Shown here piece after piece: positions 11,198-22,790 of a stretch of 64,000 nucleotides of DNA; the stretch's first letter is position 1, and every line of letters begins with the position of its first letter. Below the pieces are notes generated by a model. That model ran no database searches, was not told where the DNA came from, and saw nothing but the letters and a program-made list of their open reading frames with translations. Source of the DNA: Adiantum capillus-veneris. Taxonomy: Eukaryota > Streptophyta > Polypodiopsida > Polypodiales > Pteridaceae. A program made the translations under genes and the position numbers. The DNA lies in NCBI GenBank assembly GCA_014529385.2, contig CM043963.1, positions 99,213,912 through 99,277,911 on the forward strand, in the 5' to 3' direction.

Positions 11198-13674
11198 TTA
11201 GTATGGTTGCATTGATTCATCTCCCTCAAAGTATTGTCCCAACTTGTTAACAGGTATTTCAACAACAAGGTTCTCATCTAGGTTGGGTTGTGGATCTAAG
11301 TGTTCCTCCTCTATTGGCATCTCCCCAGCTCCATCTATCTGTGCAAATTGTGGCACTGAGCACCATTGTTGCTCCCTTCTTGGATACATATGATTGTTTT
11401 GCGGAGCACGATTGTCTCTAAGACTCTCTTGAATGGCCTTGGTGAGATCTGCTAAAGTCATCTCAGATATCTTTGGCTCCTTAGCAATAGGCTTTAGGGT
11501 CATTGGCTGATGCCCCGATGCTTGCGAGCTAATAGATATAGGCTCAACAGACACTCTTTCTCCTTGAATCATTAAATTATCCTCCAATTGGATCGCATTG
11601 GTGGTGACTGCTTCCCAAGTGGTGATACCTCTAATGACTAGGCCATTGTAGATATCCTCATGTCGTAACCCCCTAATGAATCTACCAAGCAATTGATTAT
11701 TATTGAAGCGCTCATTTGGATTACAACGAGAATTCAAATGCTTTAAGAGACTACTAAAGTCTCTCACCGACTCTCCTTCCTCTCGTTGTGCTTTCTGGAG
11801 TTGAGAGGTTACACCCCAAAGCACTCCCTCTCGTATGTATTCTTTTAAGAATAGTCTCCTAAGAGTAGGGTAAGTCGTTTTTTCTTCCACCCTTAGGGTT
11901 CTATACCAATCCAGTGCCTTCCCACTCAAGGTTAGGCTTGAAGCATTACTCTTATGCAGGTCATTGTGTTCTCCTAGAGAATCGCATATTTGTTCAAACA
12001 CTTCGATATGCTTTCTCACATCCCCGTCTTCACTAAATTTATGTGTGAGCTTGGCTATTTGTACTGCCTTACTTCTAGGTTCTCTATCAAGCGTGTTACA
12101 CATATTCTCAACAATAGATTGACCGATAGCTTGAGCAAATGTTGCCAAGTCACCTAAGTGAGCAGGAACCATGGGTGGAGGTGCTCCAGAGACTACATGT
12201 GGAGTAGGTATTGGCATTGGGCTTGGCACATAGGAAGCCCTTGGGTTCCATGTTTGGTACAATGGTGCCATGTGGAGGCCCAAAGTTCATATGTGTGGAC
12301 CTAGGCATAGAAGACGTCAGATGTGACATACTAATGCTAGCCGGTATAGTCCCATGGAAATAAAGCTTGGCTGTTGTGGTTGTGGAGCATAGGTTGTTGA
12401 AACAATGGGAGGGGTAGGGGCTACATGAGTACGAGGACCTATAGGTGTATACGATTGCTACACACTTGTAGATACTCTTGCAGGCATTGAGCTACCATGT
12501 AGCGGTGCTTTACTAACAAATGAGGTCTATGGCGTGTTTCTTGGCATGCCTATCATTGGGGTAGGCATGGTAGCTATGGTGTCATCAAGGGAAAGATGAG
12601 CTAGACTTGGAAAAGTAAAGCTATCACTTGTGGGCTCAGATTGCACTGAGACCCCTGGTGAGACAACATATGGAGGATCCATCGGACTTACCGAGGGAGT
12701 CTCCATTTGCGATAAGGTTGGTTGTTTAGCCTTCCCTGTATCCAAGAATCTCATGAGACCCGTTGAAGGTATATGGATCCTCTTGTTCTGTCTCTCTAGC
12801 TCAATAACCCTATCGATGACGTCACAAACTCTTTGTTGTTGATCCTCCACGCTAGTAGCACCCGTTGTGGATTGTAGGACATCTAACCAATCCACGTGAT
12901 AGGTATGACCTGTGTATAGGTTAGTTAGAGTTTCTGTTTGTAGTTCGTACTCCCAGTTCTCATTTAGAAACGCTCCATCTAAGATTGAGGTGCTAGGGGT
13001 GTCTTTGAACTAGATGCAATGTGGCTCTCTATGGGTTGACCCTTAGTGGTCGCTAATTTAGGAGCACTCGATTGCTCTCCTAGCAATGATATTGACATAG
13101 GAGCTTTTGCTTTTAACTCTCTTCGTTGCTCCACCTTGCGTAAGCTCTCAATTTCCTTTTCTCTAGCCGCAATAATATATCGCTCAACCTTTTGCACTTC
13201 GGCAAAGCTTCTACCATCAAGTAATATAACCTCGGAGGGGAATAGCTCTGAAGAGTCAGGGGATGCAGTGCATGGAGTATTCACGTGCACACTCTCTAAG
13301 AGCATAGGGTTTACGTTGGTCATGAATCGCGAATTTACTTCCCCACCCCCCTCACTTACATCGTTAGCTCCATGTTTGGAGCGAGTGGCTCCACTAAAGG
13401 TTTTCTTCAAGCGGCTAAGCACGCTCGGTCCGGACCGTGGACCCATGGCATGCATGTCTTGGCTTGAGCTATTGGGATTAGGCGTTGGGTAACTCTCCAT
13501 GACGTCGTAGTCAGAGAAAGAGTCACTAAACGCTATATGCGGGTCCTGAGTGGTACTACCTTGGGTTCCCGTGGAGGGCCCGGAACCTAAAGTAGGTGGG
13601 TATTGAGAACTCGCGTAAGTCGAAATGCTCGCTAGTTGCTCGGCCTCTAGCACACGACTAGAGCACAGATGCAT
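11198..13674 (-). pseudogene. Element D gag polyprotein, broken
   Basis: The C-terminal 361-codon frame (12283-11198) carries the retrotransposon gag core, with KALDWYRTL and, further on, LRRLFLKEYIRE. Upstream frames 12895-12527 and 13674-12979 are Ser/Pro-rich with a charged helical stretch (REKEIESLRKVEQRRELK) and probably form the gag N-terminus, separated by a frame change and stops. No CCHC zinc knuckle was found, unlike the gags of A, B and E. It would form the virus-like particle shell. Confidence 0.75.
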
Positions 13675-13689
13675 GTGTCTTTGGCACTC

Positions 13690-14455
13690 TACAAGCGTCG
13701 GCGAATAACCTCGAAGGTTAACCGCTTACTTTTTTAGGCGTCCATTTTCTTTCGTTTTTTGATGTTTTTCAATGTTTTTTAATGATCGGTTTTTGGTTAG
13801 AGCGTGTGATAGCTCGAAATGAGCGTATCGCTCAGGGGGTCGTGGTGTGCTTTACAACACAACGTTCGGTTACTCGAAGCTCCGTTGGTCCTCAAAAAGG
13901 TCGATTTTTACCTACGCATGAGGCTAAAATACGTAATTTTAAAGGGGGACTAAGGCCTAGGCTTGGGCTTGGGCTTGGGCCTGGGAAATATTCCCCTGCC
14001 CGGTCCTACCTTTAAAATTTTTAATTTTTATTTTTATTTTTTTATTTTTAAATTTTTTTTGGGATAAGGTCGCTGCGGCCGTGCTGTACGCGCGAGCGCA
14101 CACACACCTAACCTACTTACTTACAACTAATAGAGCTACTGTTACACACTAACACACTACTACAACAACTCATTAGCTAATAGAACTACTTACTCTACTT
14201 TACACAGAACCAACATTTTGGATCGACTACCTTAATTCTAACACCTTATCACAAAGAAAATACCTTATGAACAGAAAAAACACTGTACCTTTCAATACCT
14301 TATTAACAAAACAATACACAGTAGCAAAACAAATTCCTTCTCAACACACACACCTTCCTTCTCTACCTTTCCTACATCTGAAATTGCACCACAACGCAGC
14401 ACAAAGTGCCTCTTGAGCTTAGTGCAGGGCGATTCCCCGGCAACGGTGCTAAAAA
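13690..14455 (-). other. Element D 5' leader with primer-binding site
   Basis: Untranslated leader between gag and 5' LTR, AT-rich with simple repeats such as cttgggcttgggcttgggcc. The minus-strand complement of 14431-14451 resembles the tRNA-Asp primer site used by Athila/Tat-type plant gypsy elements (TGGCGCCGTTGCCGGGGA). Confidence 0.7.
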
Positions 14456-14695
14456 TGTGGGCTTTTGCCGTACGTATCGAAGCAAGGGCCTTGCCTAGCA
14501 GTGTGTGCGAGCCACAAATGGCTCCAAGCATGCAACTAGCCTAAACTAGTAAGCTCAAAGATGGCGATGGTGTGTCACTTACCGCTCTATGCTTGCTGTC
14601 GTGGAGGATTCCTCACTGCGAAGAAGAAGGAGCCGCCGCTGCGCCGCGCTCAACTGCTTCACCGCCGCCTATCGTCGTCGCAATTCTCGATCACA

Positions 14696-14740
<45 letters not shown>

Positions 14741-15056
14741 GCATACACACACACACACACAAGGAGATGAAGAAGAAGAAGACGGAGATGAAGCAAGAGC
14801 ACTCTTCAATTGCACAAATGAAAGAATGAATGAATTTTAGGTTTATGTGACTTTTATATGAGCTCGCCCCATTCACACTTGGGTGTCCATGCTTAGCCAA
14901 CTAACCCTTGAATGTTCCAGTTAGAGTGTGCCTCTCATCGGCGATCACTCTACCCTTTTTCTATTGGACCGACAAGCCCGGTCCCTGACTCTACCAAATA
15001 AATAATACGATGTCTGTCATAGGTGATAGGGTGTCCGTGAGCCGTGAGGGTTAACA
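14456..15056 (-). repeat. Element D 5' LTR
   Basis: 601 bp. It is the partner of 7665-8237 and carries an expanded (TC)n at about 14698-14738 and (CA)n after it, which explain most of the 28-bp length difference. Confidence 0.92.
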
Positions 15057-15061
15057 AACTT

Positions 15062-16662
15062 GCTGGAACCGAGAGCTGCTCTTTGGGCCCGCGTAAGGAC
15101 GCCGACTGGCTCCTTTACCAATTGCAGCTTGTCTTGAGGGGTAACCACCATGGGCAGAAGGAGGCGGCTGAGGGATGGTACCAACTGCTATCAAATTGAC
15201 CTTGGGAAAGGTAAACTCATTTTGGCTTTGACTTGGGCTTGAAGCCGTGGATGCACGAAGTTTGGGACAATCCGTACTGTAGTGATCCTTCACTTGAGGG
15301 CAATTACGGTAGGAAGGGGACCCTTCTGGTAGGGGGCATTTGCTTTGGTAATGTCCATATTCCCCGCATTTGATGGGTAAGCCGATTGGTGGGGTGGTCC
15401 TTGCCCTGGTGCATGGAGGTGGATGTGGAGACGTAGAAGCTTTGAGGGGCAGAGGGAGCATTTGCATGATAAAAGCTATGACAGGGAAAAGTGTTCTGCA
15501 TACCTTGCATAGGAGGGGCTGTCAGCAAAGGTGGCATGTGGTTTAGATGGCCATAGGGGGAAACCATGTTGGATGCAGGTACTAACCCTTGTTGAATAGT
15601 AGGACCAAGGCTTTGCTGTATTTGTCGCAATCCCTTGAGGCAGTAGCAATCCTTGTCCTCATGTCTAGACTTTTCACAGAAGTGGCAATAAGCCCGAAGG
15701 GGGCATTCATGTGGAGGGTGCCCTGGCGAACAGCATGAGGTAAACCAGACCACAGCCTTAGACTCCTGCTGAGTCCTTAGCTCTTCTAGCTCGTGCTTAA
15801 TCTGGTCCAGGGACTCTTAATGAGGGGGCTTCTCTTGTTGAAGAGAGAAAGATCTCTCCTCTTGAAGAGCTCGTTGTAACTTTAGGGCTTCGAGCTCCTT
15901 GCGTAAAGAAGTTAAAGGATTAGATGGACTTTCCAAAAGTACAGAGGCAGTCTCGACCTGATAAGAGTTGGTAAACAACTTCGTTGCCCCCTCTATCCTA
16001 GTAGGAGCAGCAACAAACTCCACCAGGTTGGCGTGAGGTTGGAGATTCTCTCTGAGTTTTTGCTAAGAAGTCTTTGGAAGAGCCTTCTCTACCCATTTCT
16101 TGACCATAAACTCACCTGGTTGCTGAGGAAGCTTTACGACCAGAGACTTTGTTATGGTCATGAGTTCTGCAAAAGTCTCTTTGGGCTAAAGCATCAGGTT
16201 GGCCAACTCATCCAAAACCTTTTCTTGGAAGTCCCCTGGCGTGAAAGCTTCATAGAAGTGTTGTCTTAATGTGGCCCAAGTAGAAAAGTGGTTTTCAGCA
16301 AACTGACTATACCACTTGTCTGCTAAGCCATCCAAGGTAGAAGGAAAGAGCACTAAGTAGGCATCTTCTCGGTTAAGACCACGACCTCTACAGAGAGAAA
16401 CAAAGCTCCGGGCATGGTCGTCGGCATCCTCTGTGGAGAGACCCTTGAAAGTCGGAAACTTAATATTCACCTTAGCTAGAACGCTTGTGAGCTCCTCCAT
16501 GGCCATCTTCGCAACAACTTGTTGCACTGGAGCTTGTTGTAACACAGGGGATGAGAATTTTATTGATGGGGGTGACTGGGGAGGTGTAGAACTGGTTGAG
16601 GGAATGGAGGTAGCTGCAAGGGAAGGTAGGGGTAATGGGGTTGGTGGACTTCTACTTGGCAC
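15062..16662 (-). pseudogene. Element B gag with multiple zinc knuckles, broken
   Basis: From 16662 a 158-codon frame has a Pro/Ser-rich start, then the gag core (DADDHARSFVSL, DKWYSQFAENHF). After a stop the frame resumes with a charged helix (LRKELEALKLQRALQEE), then cysteine motifs: CCSPGHPPHEC, CHFCEKSRHEDKDC (a full C-X2-C-X4-H-X4-C), a KCGEYGHYQSKC-type knuckle and a degenerate CPQVKDHYSTDC. Several stops and a frameshift near 15360 inactivate it. It packages RNA and binds nucleic acid in relatives. Confidence 0.8.
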
Positions 16663-17112
16663 GAACGGTTGACGCTTCCTGTAGTAGTACTTCAGAGGAC
16701 TGAGTAGTGGGGGCTTTTTCGCTCATTTGACTGCCTTGTATGTGTCATGCAGTAACCAAAAGCCCACCCAAGCTTTGGGCACAGAGACCTTGTAACTTGC
16801 TAAAAAACTGGTCCAATCGCCACTAGACAAGGCGAGTGACTGGACCACTTGGCTGGACCTGGACGAGAGAGACTAGACCAAGGTGAGTGACTGGACCACT
16901 TGGCTAGACCTGGACGAGAAGGACTAGACCAGCAGGTCTAGAACTAAGCAAGTCGAAGTGATACTCTACTGGACTAAGCCAACCCAATCAAACCCAACGG
17001 AGCAAGACATGTAGAGAGCTGAAACCCAGCAGCTCCTCGACTTGACTCTGCTCTCTACACAGAGTGAGATTTCAGTTGAGGTCCCACTGAGCGTGCCAAA
17101 AATGAGAGCACC
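16663..17112 (-). other. Element B 5' leader
   Basis: Untranslated leader with repeated units of about 60 bp built on gactagaccaaggtgagtg... around 16830-16940. Adjacent to the 5' LTR is a segment (ggtgctctcatttttggc on the minus strand) shared with element A, so the primer site lies here. I cannot assign the tRNA. Confidence 0.55.
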
Positions 17113-17742
17113 TGTAGCGAGAAAAAGGTGTCGTGCTCTCTAGAGTGGGTGCTCCTAAGTGCAATATGCATGAAACCTCACTCCAATAGAAGAAACATCA
17201 CACAGGAACATGACTCAAACACAAAAGTAGAATATGACTCAAGACAGGTTACGACTTAAAACACAACTGCAGACTCAACTCAAAGGAACTCGACAAACTC
17301 AAAGAACCATACAACTTTGGCTGGCAGCACACACAGCTCCAAGCTCAGGACTCAAGGTACAATGGGGGTGTCGAGGCTCCAATGTGCAAGGAGAGTGCCA
17401 GTGGCGTGCAAAACTCTAGACTAGGACTCGAGACTAAACGCTAAACCCATACAAAGTGGATGATGATGCGTACCCACGACTGGAACCAACCACTCATATG
17501 TATCTCCTAAAGAGCCACCAACAACTGGTAGATATCCGAATCCAGCTAAGCCTATCTCCTAACCGAGGTGGTAGTGATCTGGCCACGATGTCCATTGGAC
17601 CACCATCCGTAACACTTGCCACGTGTCACTGCCCAGGCGAGAGTCCGCCCAGTGTGAACTCAAGCCCAACTGCAACTAACTGCTCGTCCCATGCTAGTGA
17701 CACTATAGCCCGTGCTAGTGACACTGTAGCCCTGCTACTACA
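17113..17742 (-). repeat. Element B 5' LTR
   Basis: 630 bp starting TGTAGCGAGA. It differs from the 3' LTR by a local 22-bp duplication around 17690-17720 (gctagtgacact repeated) and by a short segment near 17160 absent from the other copy. Confidence 0.9.
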
Positions 17743-18914
17743 GTTAGCTGCTGGTATCTGTCTAAGTCTACCAGTCTCAATCTCAAGCTGGTCTGAAGAT
17801 GTCCGTATCTAACCAATGGCACACCATAACCCATGAGATAGATGTGTATCCATATAGCTGGATCGAATCACAAACCCATCCCCTATGAGTTGGAGAAGAT
17901 GCTCTCTATAGAAATTTGTCTTCGTGCCTAACTCTTGTGTCGGCTCTATCCATGTCCTCCTGGTGTCCAATTGGGTTAGGTCCTGGTGAATGAGTCTAAT
18001 AATCTCCGCCTGTGTAAGAGACAAAGATGGTGCATCAAGGGAGTATTGGAAGGGAGGCAAGTTGTCCATGCTGAAGCCATGTATGTGAAACCATGATGAC
18101 ATCTGTGCATACCAGCATGATGTGCCCCCTGTAAAGCTAATTGCCGGGAGGACTCAAGGGCCAATCTGTCATATCTGTTTGTGGTCTCCATACCTCTCCA
18201 CCCATCCTGACCCACAGAGGGTCCCCAAACCTGAACCCCATAGAGCATAGCTGAAGCTACCAAGGTATCAAAGAGCCAGAGCTTTGTTCGGGGTTCCTGG
18301 AACTGAACCTGCAAACACATTCTCTCCAATCCTCCCAAGGCAGCATATGCTCTGGTTAGTCTAGTCTTTGCTGCTCTCTTTAAAGAAGAAGACTACCCCA
18401 AGATAAGTGTATGCATCTGTGTACTCCACAATCTCTTGACCATAAGTGAATAGGTGCTGATCTCCTAATCCACTGCAGTGTGGTGTTAAACACCATAACC
18501 TTGGTTTTACCAAGGTTTACAGACAATCCACTATCCTCCGCAAAGCTATGTAATGCATCCAACTGTCGCTACATATCCTCCAGTGAGTCAAAGATCAACA
18601 CAATATCATCAGTATATAACAACAATGGAATCAATGTCCCTGCCAGCTGGGCACCTCTGTCACCCTTTCTTTCAATGTAATTAGAAACCTCATCTATATA
18701 CATACCAAATAGAGTAGGAGACATTAAACAACGTCGTTTCACTCCAATAGTGGAGTGAATTAAATCAGATCTCCCCTCTAGAGTGCGTACATGTCCCACC
18801 ATTGATCTGTATAGAGCCATGATCTCCCAAATCATCTCAATGGGCACTCCCATCTCCTGTAGTCTGCGCATCAATCTGGCTCTAGGCACCATGTCAAATG
18901 CTTTGCAGAAATCC
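17743..18914 (-). pseudogene. LINE copy 1, RT and C-terminal region
   Basis: Continuation of the LINE cut by element B. Minus-strand frames 18934-18569, 18562-18380 and 18338-17809 match ORF2 of the 37.5-42.5 kb copy. They include an FCKAFDMVPRARL block, a changed catalytic box LLYTDDIVL (normally YADD), then LSVNLGKTKVMVFNTT and PRTKLWLFDTLVASAML. The remaining RT N-terminus and endonuclease are missing because element E sequence starts at 18915. Confidence 0.8.
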
Positions 18915-19089
18915 CATCGGACGGGGGGTCCCATAAATTAGTGGGAACTCTTCTTTAAAGTAGGCCACTCGGTCAGACTTTGAAAGTTGGTGAAACTTCT
19001 TCTGCTGCTTCTAGGATTTAGGCTCCTCGATCGGGATCTGCAAGTTGGCTCCGTTCTCTAGTGGCTTGACATGTCAACAATTTGTGACA
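18915..19089 (-). repeat. Element E 3' LTR, truncated
   Basis: 175 bp matching the last quarter of the 4659-5336 LTR, ending TTTGTGACA. Its left edge is an abrupt junction with LINE copy 1. Confidence 0.8.
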
Positions 19090-19130
19090 TCCCCCCTTCT
19101 TGAAAGAAAGTAATCGTCCACGATTACAAC

Positions 19131-19673
19131 TGTAGCGTGGATATGTGTCGTGCTCTCTACAGTGGGTACTCCTCAGTGCAATGTGCATGACAATATCACT
19201 CAAACAACTGAAAACAAAGGAACAATAGATACCAACTGAGCTCAAAGAGACACAACACTAGACCTGAACATATGACTCGACTATCTCAAAGAACCGGTAT
19301 AGACTCTGGCGTGGCAGCACACTCAGCTCCAGCCGAAGACTCACAGGTACAATGGGGGTGTTGAGGCTCAGATGTGCAGGGATGGTGGAGACATGCTGTG
19401 TGTATCGACTCGCTACTCTAAACGACGACACTGGACCATATATTTTGAAGATAATCCGATGACCCAACAACTACTACTCATATGTACAACCATAAAGAGC
19501 CACCAACGGCTCATAAATGCCAGCCATCTAAGTCTATCCCCAAACTGAGTGGACCATCGTCCGTATCTTGCCACGTGTCACTGCCCAGCCCAGAGAGTCC
19601 GTCTAGTGTGAACCAGACCAGACCAACTGTACTAACTATGTGTCCTGTGAAAGTGACACTGTAGCCTGCTACA
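19131..19673 (-). repeat. Element A 3' LTR
   Basis: 543 bp, from TGTAGCGTGG to CCTGCTACA, with perfect inverted ends TGTAGC/GCTACA. The internal flank ggttgcccaccacaag is shared with element B. Confidence 0.95.
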
Positions 19674-20920
19674 GGTTGCCCACCACAAGACCGCTCACTG
19701 TCTCGGTGAGAGGAATAATGAAAAACTGTGAAAAAAACCCACTAGGTATTGCATATGTACAATGGTGAGCTCCGAATCTGTCATCCAAGAGATAGAGTTG
19801 TGGCCACTGTTGCACCCGAAGTATCAAAATCTGGAGGTGGAGCCATCAGATCGATGGGAAAACTCTGGACTCTATGAGTGTCCTCCACAACCCGCCGCTC
19901 AGCAAAAGGAGCAGCCACCTGCTGCTCAGTGGATGGGAGAACCTGGCCTGAAGTGTACTGACGCCGCCAACTCGCACACCCATGTCGATGTGCGCTTGTG
20001 AAGCCGTTACAGGGAGCCGTCTGTGAGGATGATGTGTGGTAAGGAGCCAAAGGTGCCAGGCTGCTGAAATCCATGAGGGTAGTAGTCAAACTGTTGCTGT
20101 GAAGGTGCACCTCCTCCAAACTGTCGATGACTGTACTCTCCATATCCCATAGATGTCTGTACTGATCTAGCTTGACGAACCCACCCGTACCCCATGATAG
20201 CCTGAGGCTACTACTGAAACTGCATGTCCTGAAATCCTTGCATTTGAGCTTTGAGATCATCAATTATCTTTGACTTTACGTGCAGAGCCTGACGCAAGGC
20301 AAAAATGATAGCATCTCTATCAGAAGTGGCACTCTCTGCAGCTCACAAGAAGCCTTCCATGGCCGCATATGTGGCCGAGTGCTTTTGGTGGGTAGCTGTT
20401 AATTTCTCTGCACCAAGTTTAATCATTGCATAACATTTCTTGACTCCTGCAGGTTTTCTTCAGAGATTTTGAACAACAAAGTAGAGTCGCCTCCACTAGA
20501 AGAAGCAGTAGTAGCACCTAGAGGTGTGGAATGCCCACGAGGCACTCCAGTCGATGTCGGGGTGATAGTAGTAGCAAGGTGCCCAAGAGGCACTGTAGTG
20601 GTCGGGGTGACTATGGTAGCAAGTTCAATGGGTGAGCTGGAGATGGGAGAGAATGACGAGGGTACCATAGGTGTTGCCGAGAATGGTGTGGTAACAGTGG
20701 CAGTAGTATAGATGCAGCAGTGGGGAGAGATACCTGTGGAAGAGAGACCGCCTCAGTGACAGGAGTGGGCTTACCAAGAACAGCGGAGCTTACAACGGCC
20801 TCCGACACTGTAGAGACGGGGACAGAGGTAGAAGAAGAACGTCGTGGAGGATGCGTCACCCTAGTCTGACTCTCTGATGGCAGAGGTCGTAGTGTCTCTA
20901 CCGTATCTTTGACCACTTTA
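19674..20920 (-). pseudogene. Element A 3' region with degraded ORFs
   Basis: Minus-strand frames 20263-19781 (160 codons) and 20668-20423 or 20916-20611 are open but low-complexity (Gln/Ser/Thr/Pro rich), with no recognisable domain. They lie in the same strand and zone as the 21.9-kb ORF and may be its C-terminal part, separated by frame changes. I cannot assign a product. Confidence 0.4.
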
Positions 20921-20924
20921 CTCT

Positions 20925-21887
20925 TTTCTTTTGTTTTTTATTTTGCTCATCTATGTCAAGGGACTTTCTTTTTGCACGCGATGACAATGCTGCATCCTCA
21001 TCTATTTCAAGCGGATTGATGCGGATGTTTATCACCCATGCCAACAGTGGCGTGGAAAAACATTGGAAGCTAGACTAAGGTGACTGCACTTGTGCTATAA
21101 ACCTTTTCGCCCTGGTCTGCAATGATGTAAAGAGGATCTGATGAAACCCACAAGGTATGTTCTTTATTAAGCAGTAAAGACCATCACATTGTGGGGATGT
21201 GGTAGGTACTTCACATTTCCCCTTTGGTCCTTGAGCATCTCTCACTAAAAAGTAATATCTGAATACTGCTAAGAGAGCTTTGTGATGCTGCAGGTTCGAA
21301 TGATCAGGTTCGAACAATGCCTAGCATGCCTGTATGGTATCAGCTTTGGAGAGCTTTGAGTAAGACCTAGTACTCGGCTGCAAGGAGGGAAAGTTGGTCA
21401 TCCCCATTGCATGTCCTAGACGCGTAGCTGTCAAAGTGTGTCCTCTGACCTTTGGAAAAGATTTCAGCATATCATGAACCATGCCCACAGGTACGTCCTC
21501 AGGAAGGATAGCTTCAACTAGCGATGTGACACCCATGTTGTCCAATTGGGCCTGTGAGAGCACATCTCTGAGAGATGGCTTGGGCTGCTGCATGTGAAAA
21601 TTGTGTGAAAACTTCGTTTTGTGTTTTGTTTTTTCAGGCCTTGCAACTTCATGACTGATCGTGTGACTCATGACTTTCTTTTTCCCTTTTTGTATCTTTC
21701 TCTTGTGCACTTGAACTATCACTGTCTGAGCCGCTTCCACTGTCTGAGCCAGAGGTGGAATCTGCATCTGATGCCGATGCTTTGTAACTTCTGTCATACC
21801 CGTGACCCCATGGCTGCTACGTCCTGATTCTGCTTCAGTTTCATAATTAACCTGCTTCTGTGGTTGAGTCCTTTTCCTCGGAAACAA
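20925..21887 (-). pseudogene. Element A additional ORF downstream of integrase
   Basis: From the ATG at 21887 a single minus-strand frame runs to about 20925 with only isolated stops (at 21319-21321 and 21075-21077). It encodes an N-terminal basic, Lys-rich segment (KIQKGKKKV), a central part with VRGHTLTATRLGHAMG that recalls plant transposon-protein domains, and a C-terminal nuclear-signal-like KKQKKRVK. It occupies the envelope position (between integrase and 3' LTR) but has no signal peptide or transmembrane segment that I see. It may be a captured or accessory gene. Confidence 0.55.
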
Positions 21888-22384
21888 TTTTTTGCCTCAT
21901 GCCATAGCCACTAATTGCTGACTGTCGCACTGTAGTAGTGTCTTCCAAAAAACCCAACAGCTTATAGCAGTGAACTTACTGCAGAGTAGATTCTGTAAGG
22001 TCCCCAAGAGCATACATAGAAAATATCCCCAGCTCATACATTTCTCATCACATCACTGTGTGTCTCATACTCAACTGCAACTCTGTCCCAAATACAATTG
22101 CAACTCTGCAAACAGCAATATCCCGATCTGTGCTTCTGAGAAACGTGGTAGGGTGAAAATCTGAGAGAGGCAGAGGATTTAGTATCACGAAGCGAGACAG
22201 CCAATTGATCGCTCAATCCAATACGCCTGTTGACAGTACGGTGCAGACAGGCTATTGTTAGTATGGTGCAGACAGGCCTGCTTGGATAGGTTGAGGGAGG
22301 AGACAGGCGGCGGCAGACGAGGGTTGGGCAGCGGCGAGGGTAAATATTTCCGGGCGAGGGCGAGAGAGGGAGACAAAGATTCGA

Positions 22385-22790
22385 TTGGGGGCGAGGCAAG
22401 AGGGTTAGATAGGGGGGGGTGAGAGCTGGGTAGGGACGAGGGGTACATAGGGGAGCTGGGTAGGGGCGAGGGGTAGATAGGGGGGGGCAAGGGCTGGGTA
22501 GGGGTGAGGTGTAGATAGGGGGGGGAGGGGCGAGGTGTAGATAGGCGGGCAAGGGTTGGGTAGGGGGGGCGAGGGCTAGATAGGGACGAGGGGTGGGAAA
22601 GGGTGTCCAGGGCTAGATTAGGGGGCAAGGGGTGGGTAGGTTGGGTAGGGGCAAGGGGGTGTGGTGAGGGGCGAGGGGAAGTAGGTTGGGTAGGGGCGAG
22701 GGGGTGTGGTGAAGGGCGAGGGTAGTAGAGGTAGGGCGAGAGGGGGTTTAGAGGGTAGGGGCGAGGGAGAATTAGTGAGTAGGGGCGAGG
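22385..22790. repeat. G-rich minisatellite in element A
   Basis: Irregular tandem repeats of about 20-30 bp built on taggggcgaggggtagatagggg on the plus strand. Runs of seven or more G occur. In transcript sense (minus) it is C-rich; the plus strand has quadruplex potential. A shorter version occurs in element B near 4150-4230. Confidence 0.85.

Larger units (their letters stand above)
7665..15056 (-). mobile_element. Element D: gag-protease LTR retrotransposon lacking RT (TR-GAG type)
   Basis: 7392 bp bounded by LTRs starting TGTGGG and ending GTTAACA, with TSD AACTT at 7660-7664 and 15057-15061. A tRNA-Asp-like primer site (TAGCACCGTTGCCGGGGAAT, minus strand) adjoins the right LTR, and a purine tract (AAAGGGGGACA) adjoins the left. 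The inside encodes a long gag and a retropepsin-like domain on the minus strand, but no RT, RNase H or integrase. About 1.7 kb next to the 3' LTR is AT-rich and non-coding. Confidence 0.9.
3188..17742 (-). mobile_element. Element B: Ty3/gypsy LTR retrotransposon, nested and deleted
   Basis: B is 14,555 bp including two later insertions, bounded by LTRs beginning TGTAGC and ending in ACA, with 5-bp TSD GTTAG at 3183-3187 and 17743-17747. It runs on the minus strand: 5' LTR 17113-17742, gag about 16662-15062 and a protease/linker remnant in two pieces (7268-7664 and about 4170-4658). Most of pol (RT, RNase H, integrase), which relative A retains, is missing between the linker and the 3' tail. 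C and D are inserted within it. It cannot move without another copy's enzymes. Confidence 0.9.

Noticed and set aside
13928-13985. Telomere-like or satellite repeat (gggctt units)
   Set aside because: Only four short units (cttggg) in the leader of element D; not a telomeric TTTAGGG array.
22034-22628. Pro/Ser/Leu-rich minus-strand ORFs of 147-172 codons
   Set aside because: They lie on the G-rich minisatellite; two frames are open at once because of the C-rich composition.
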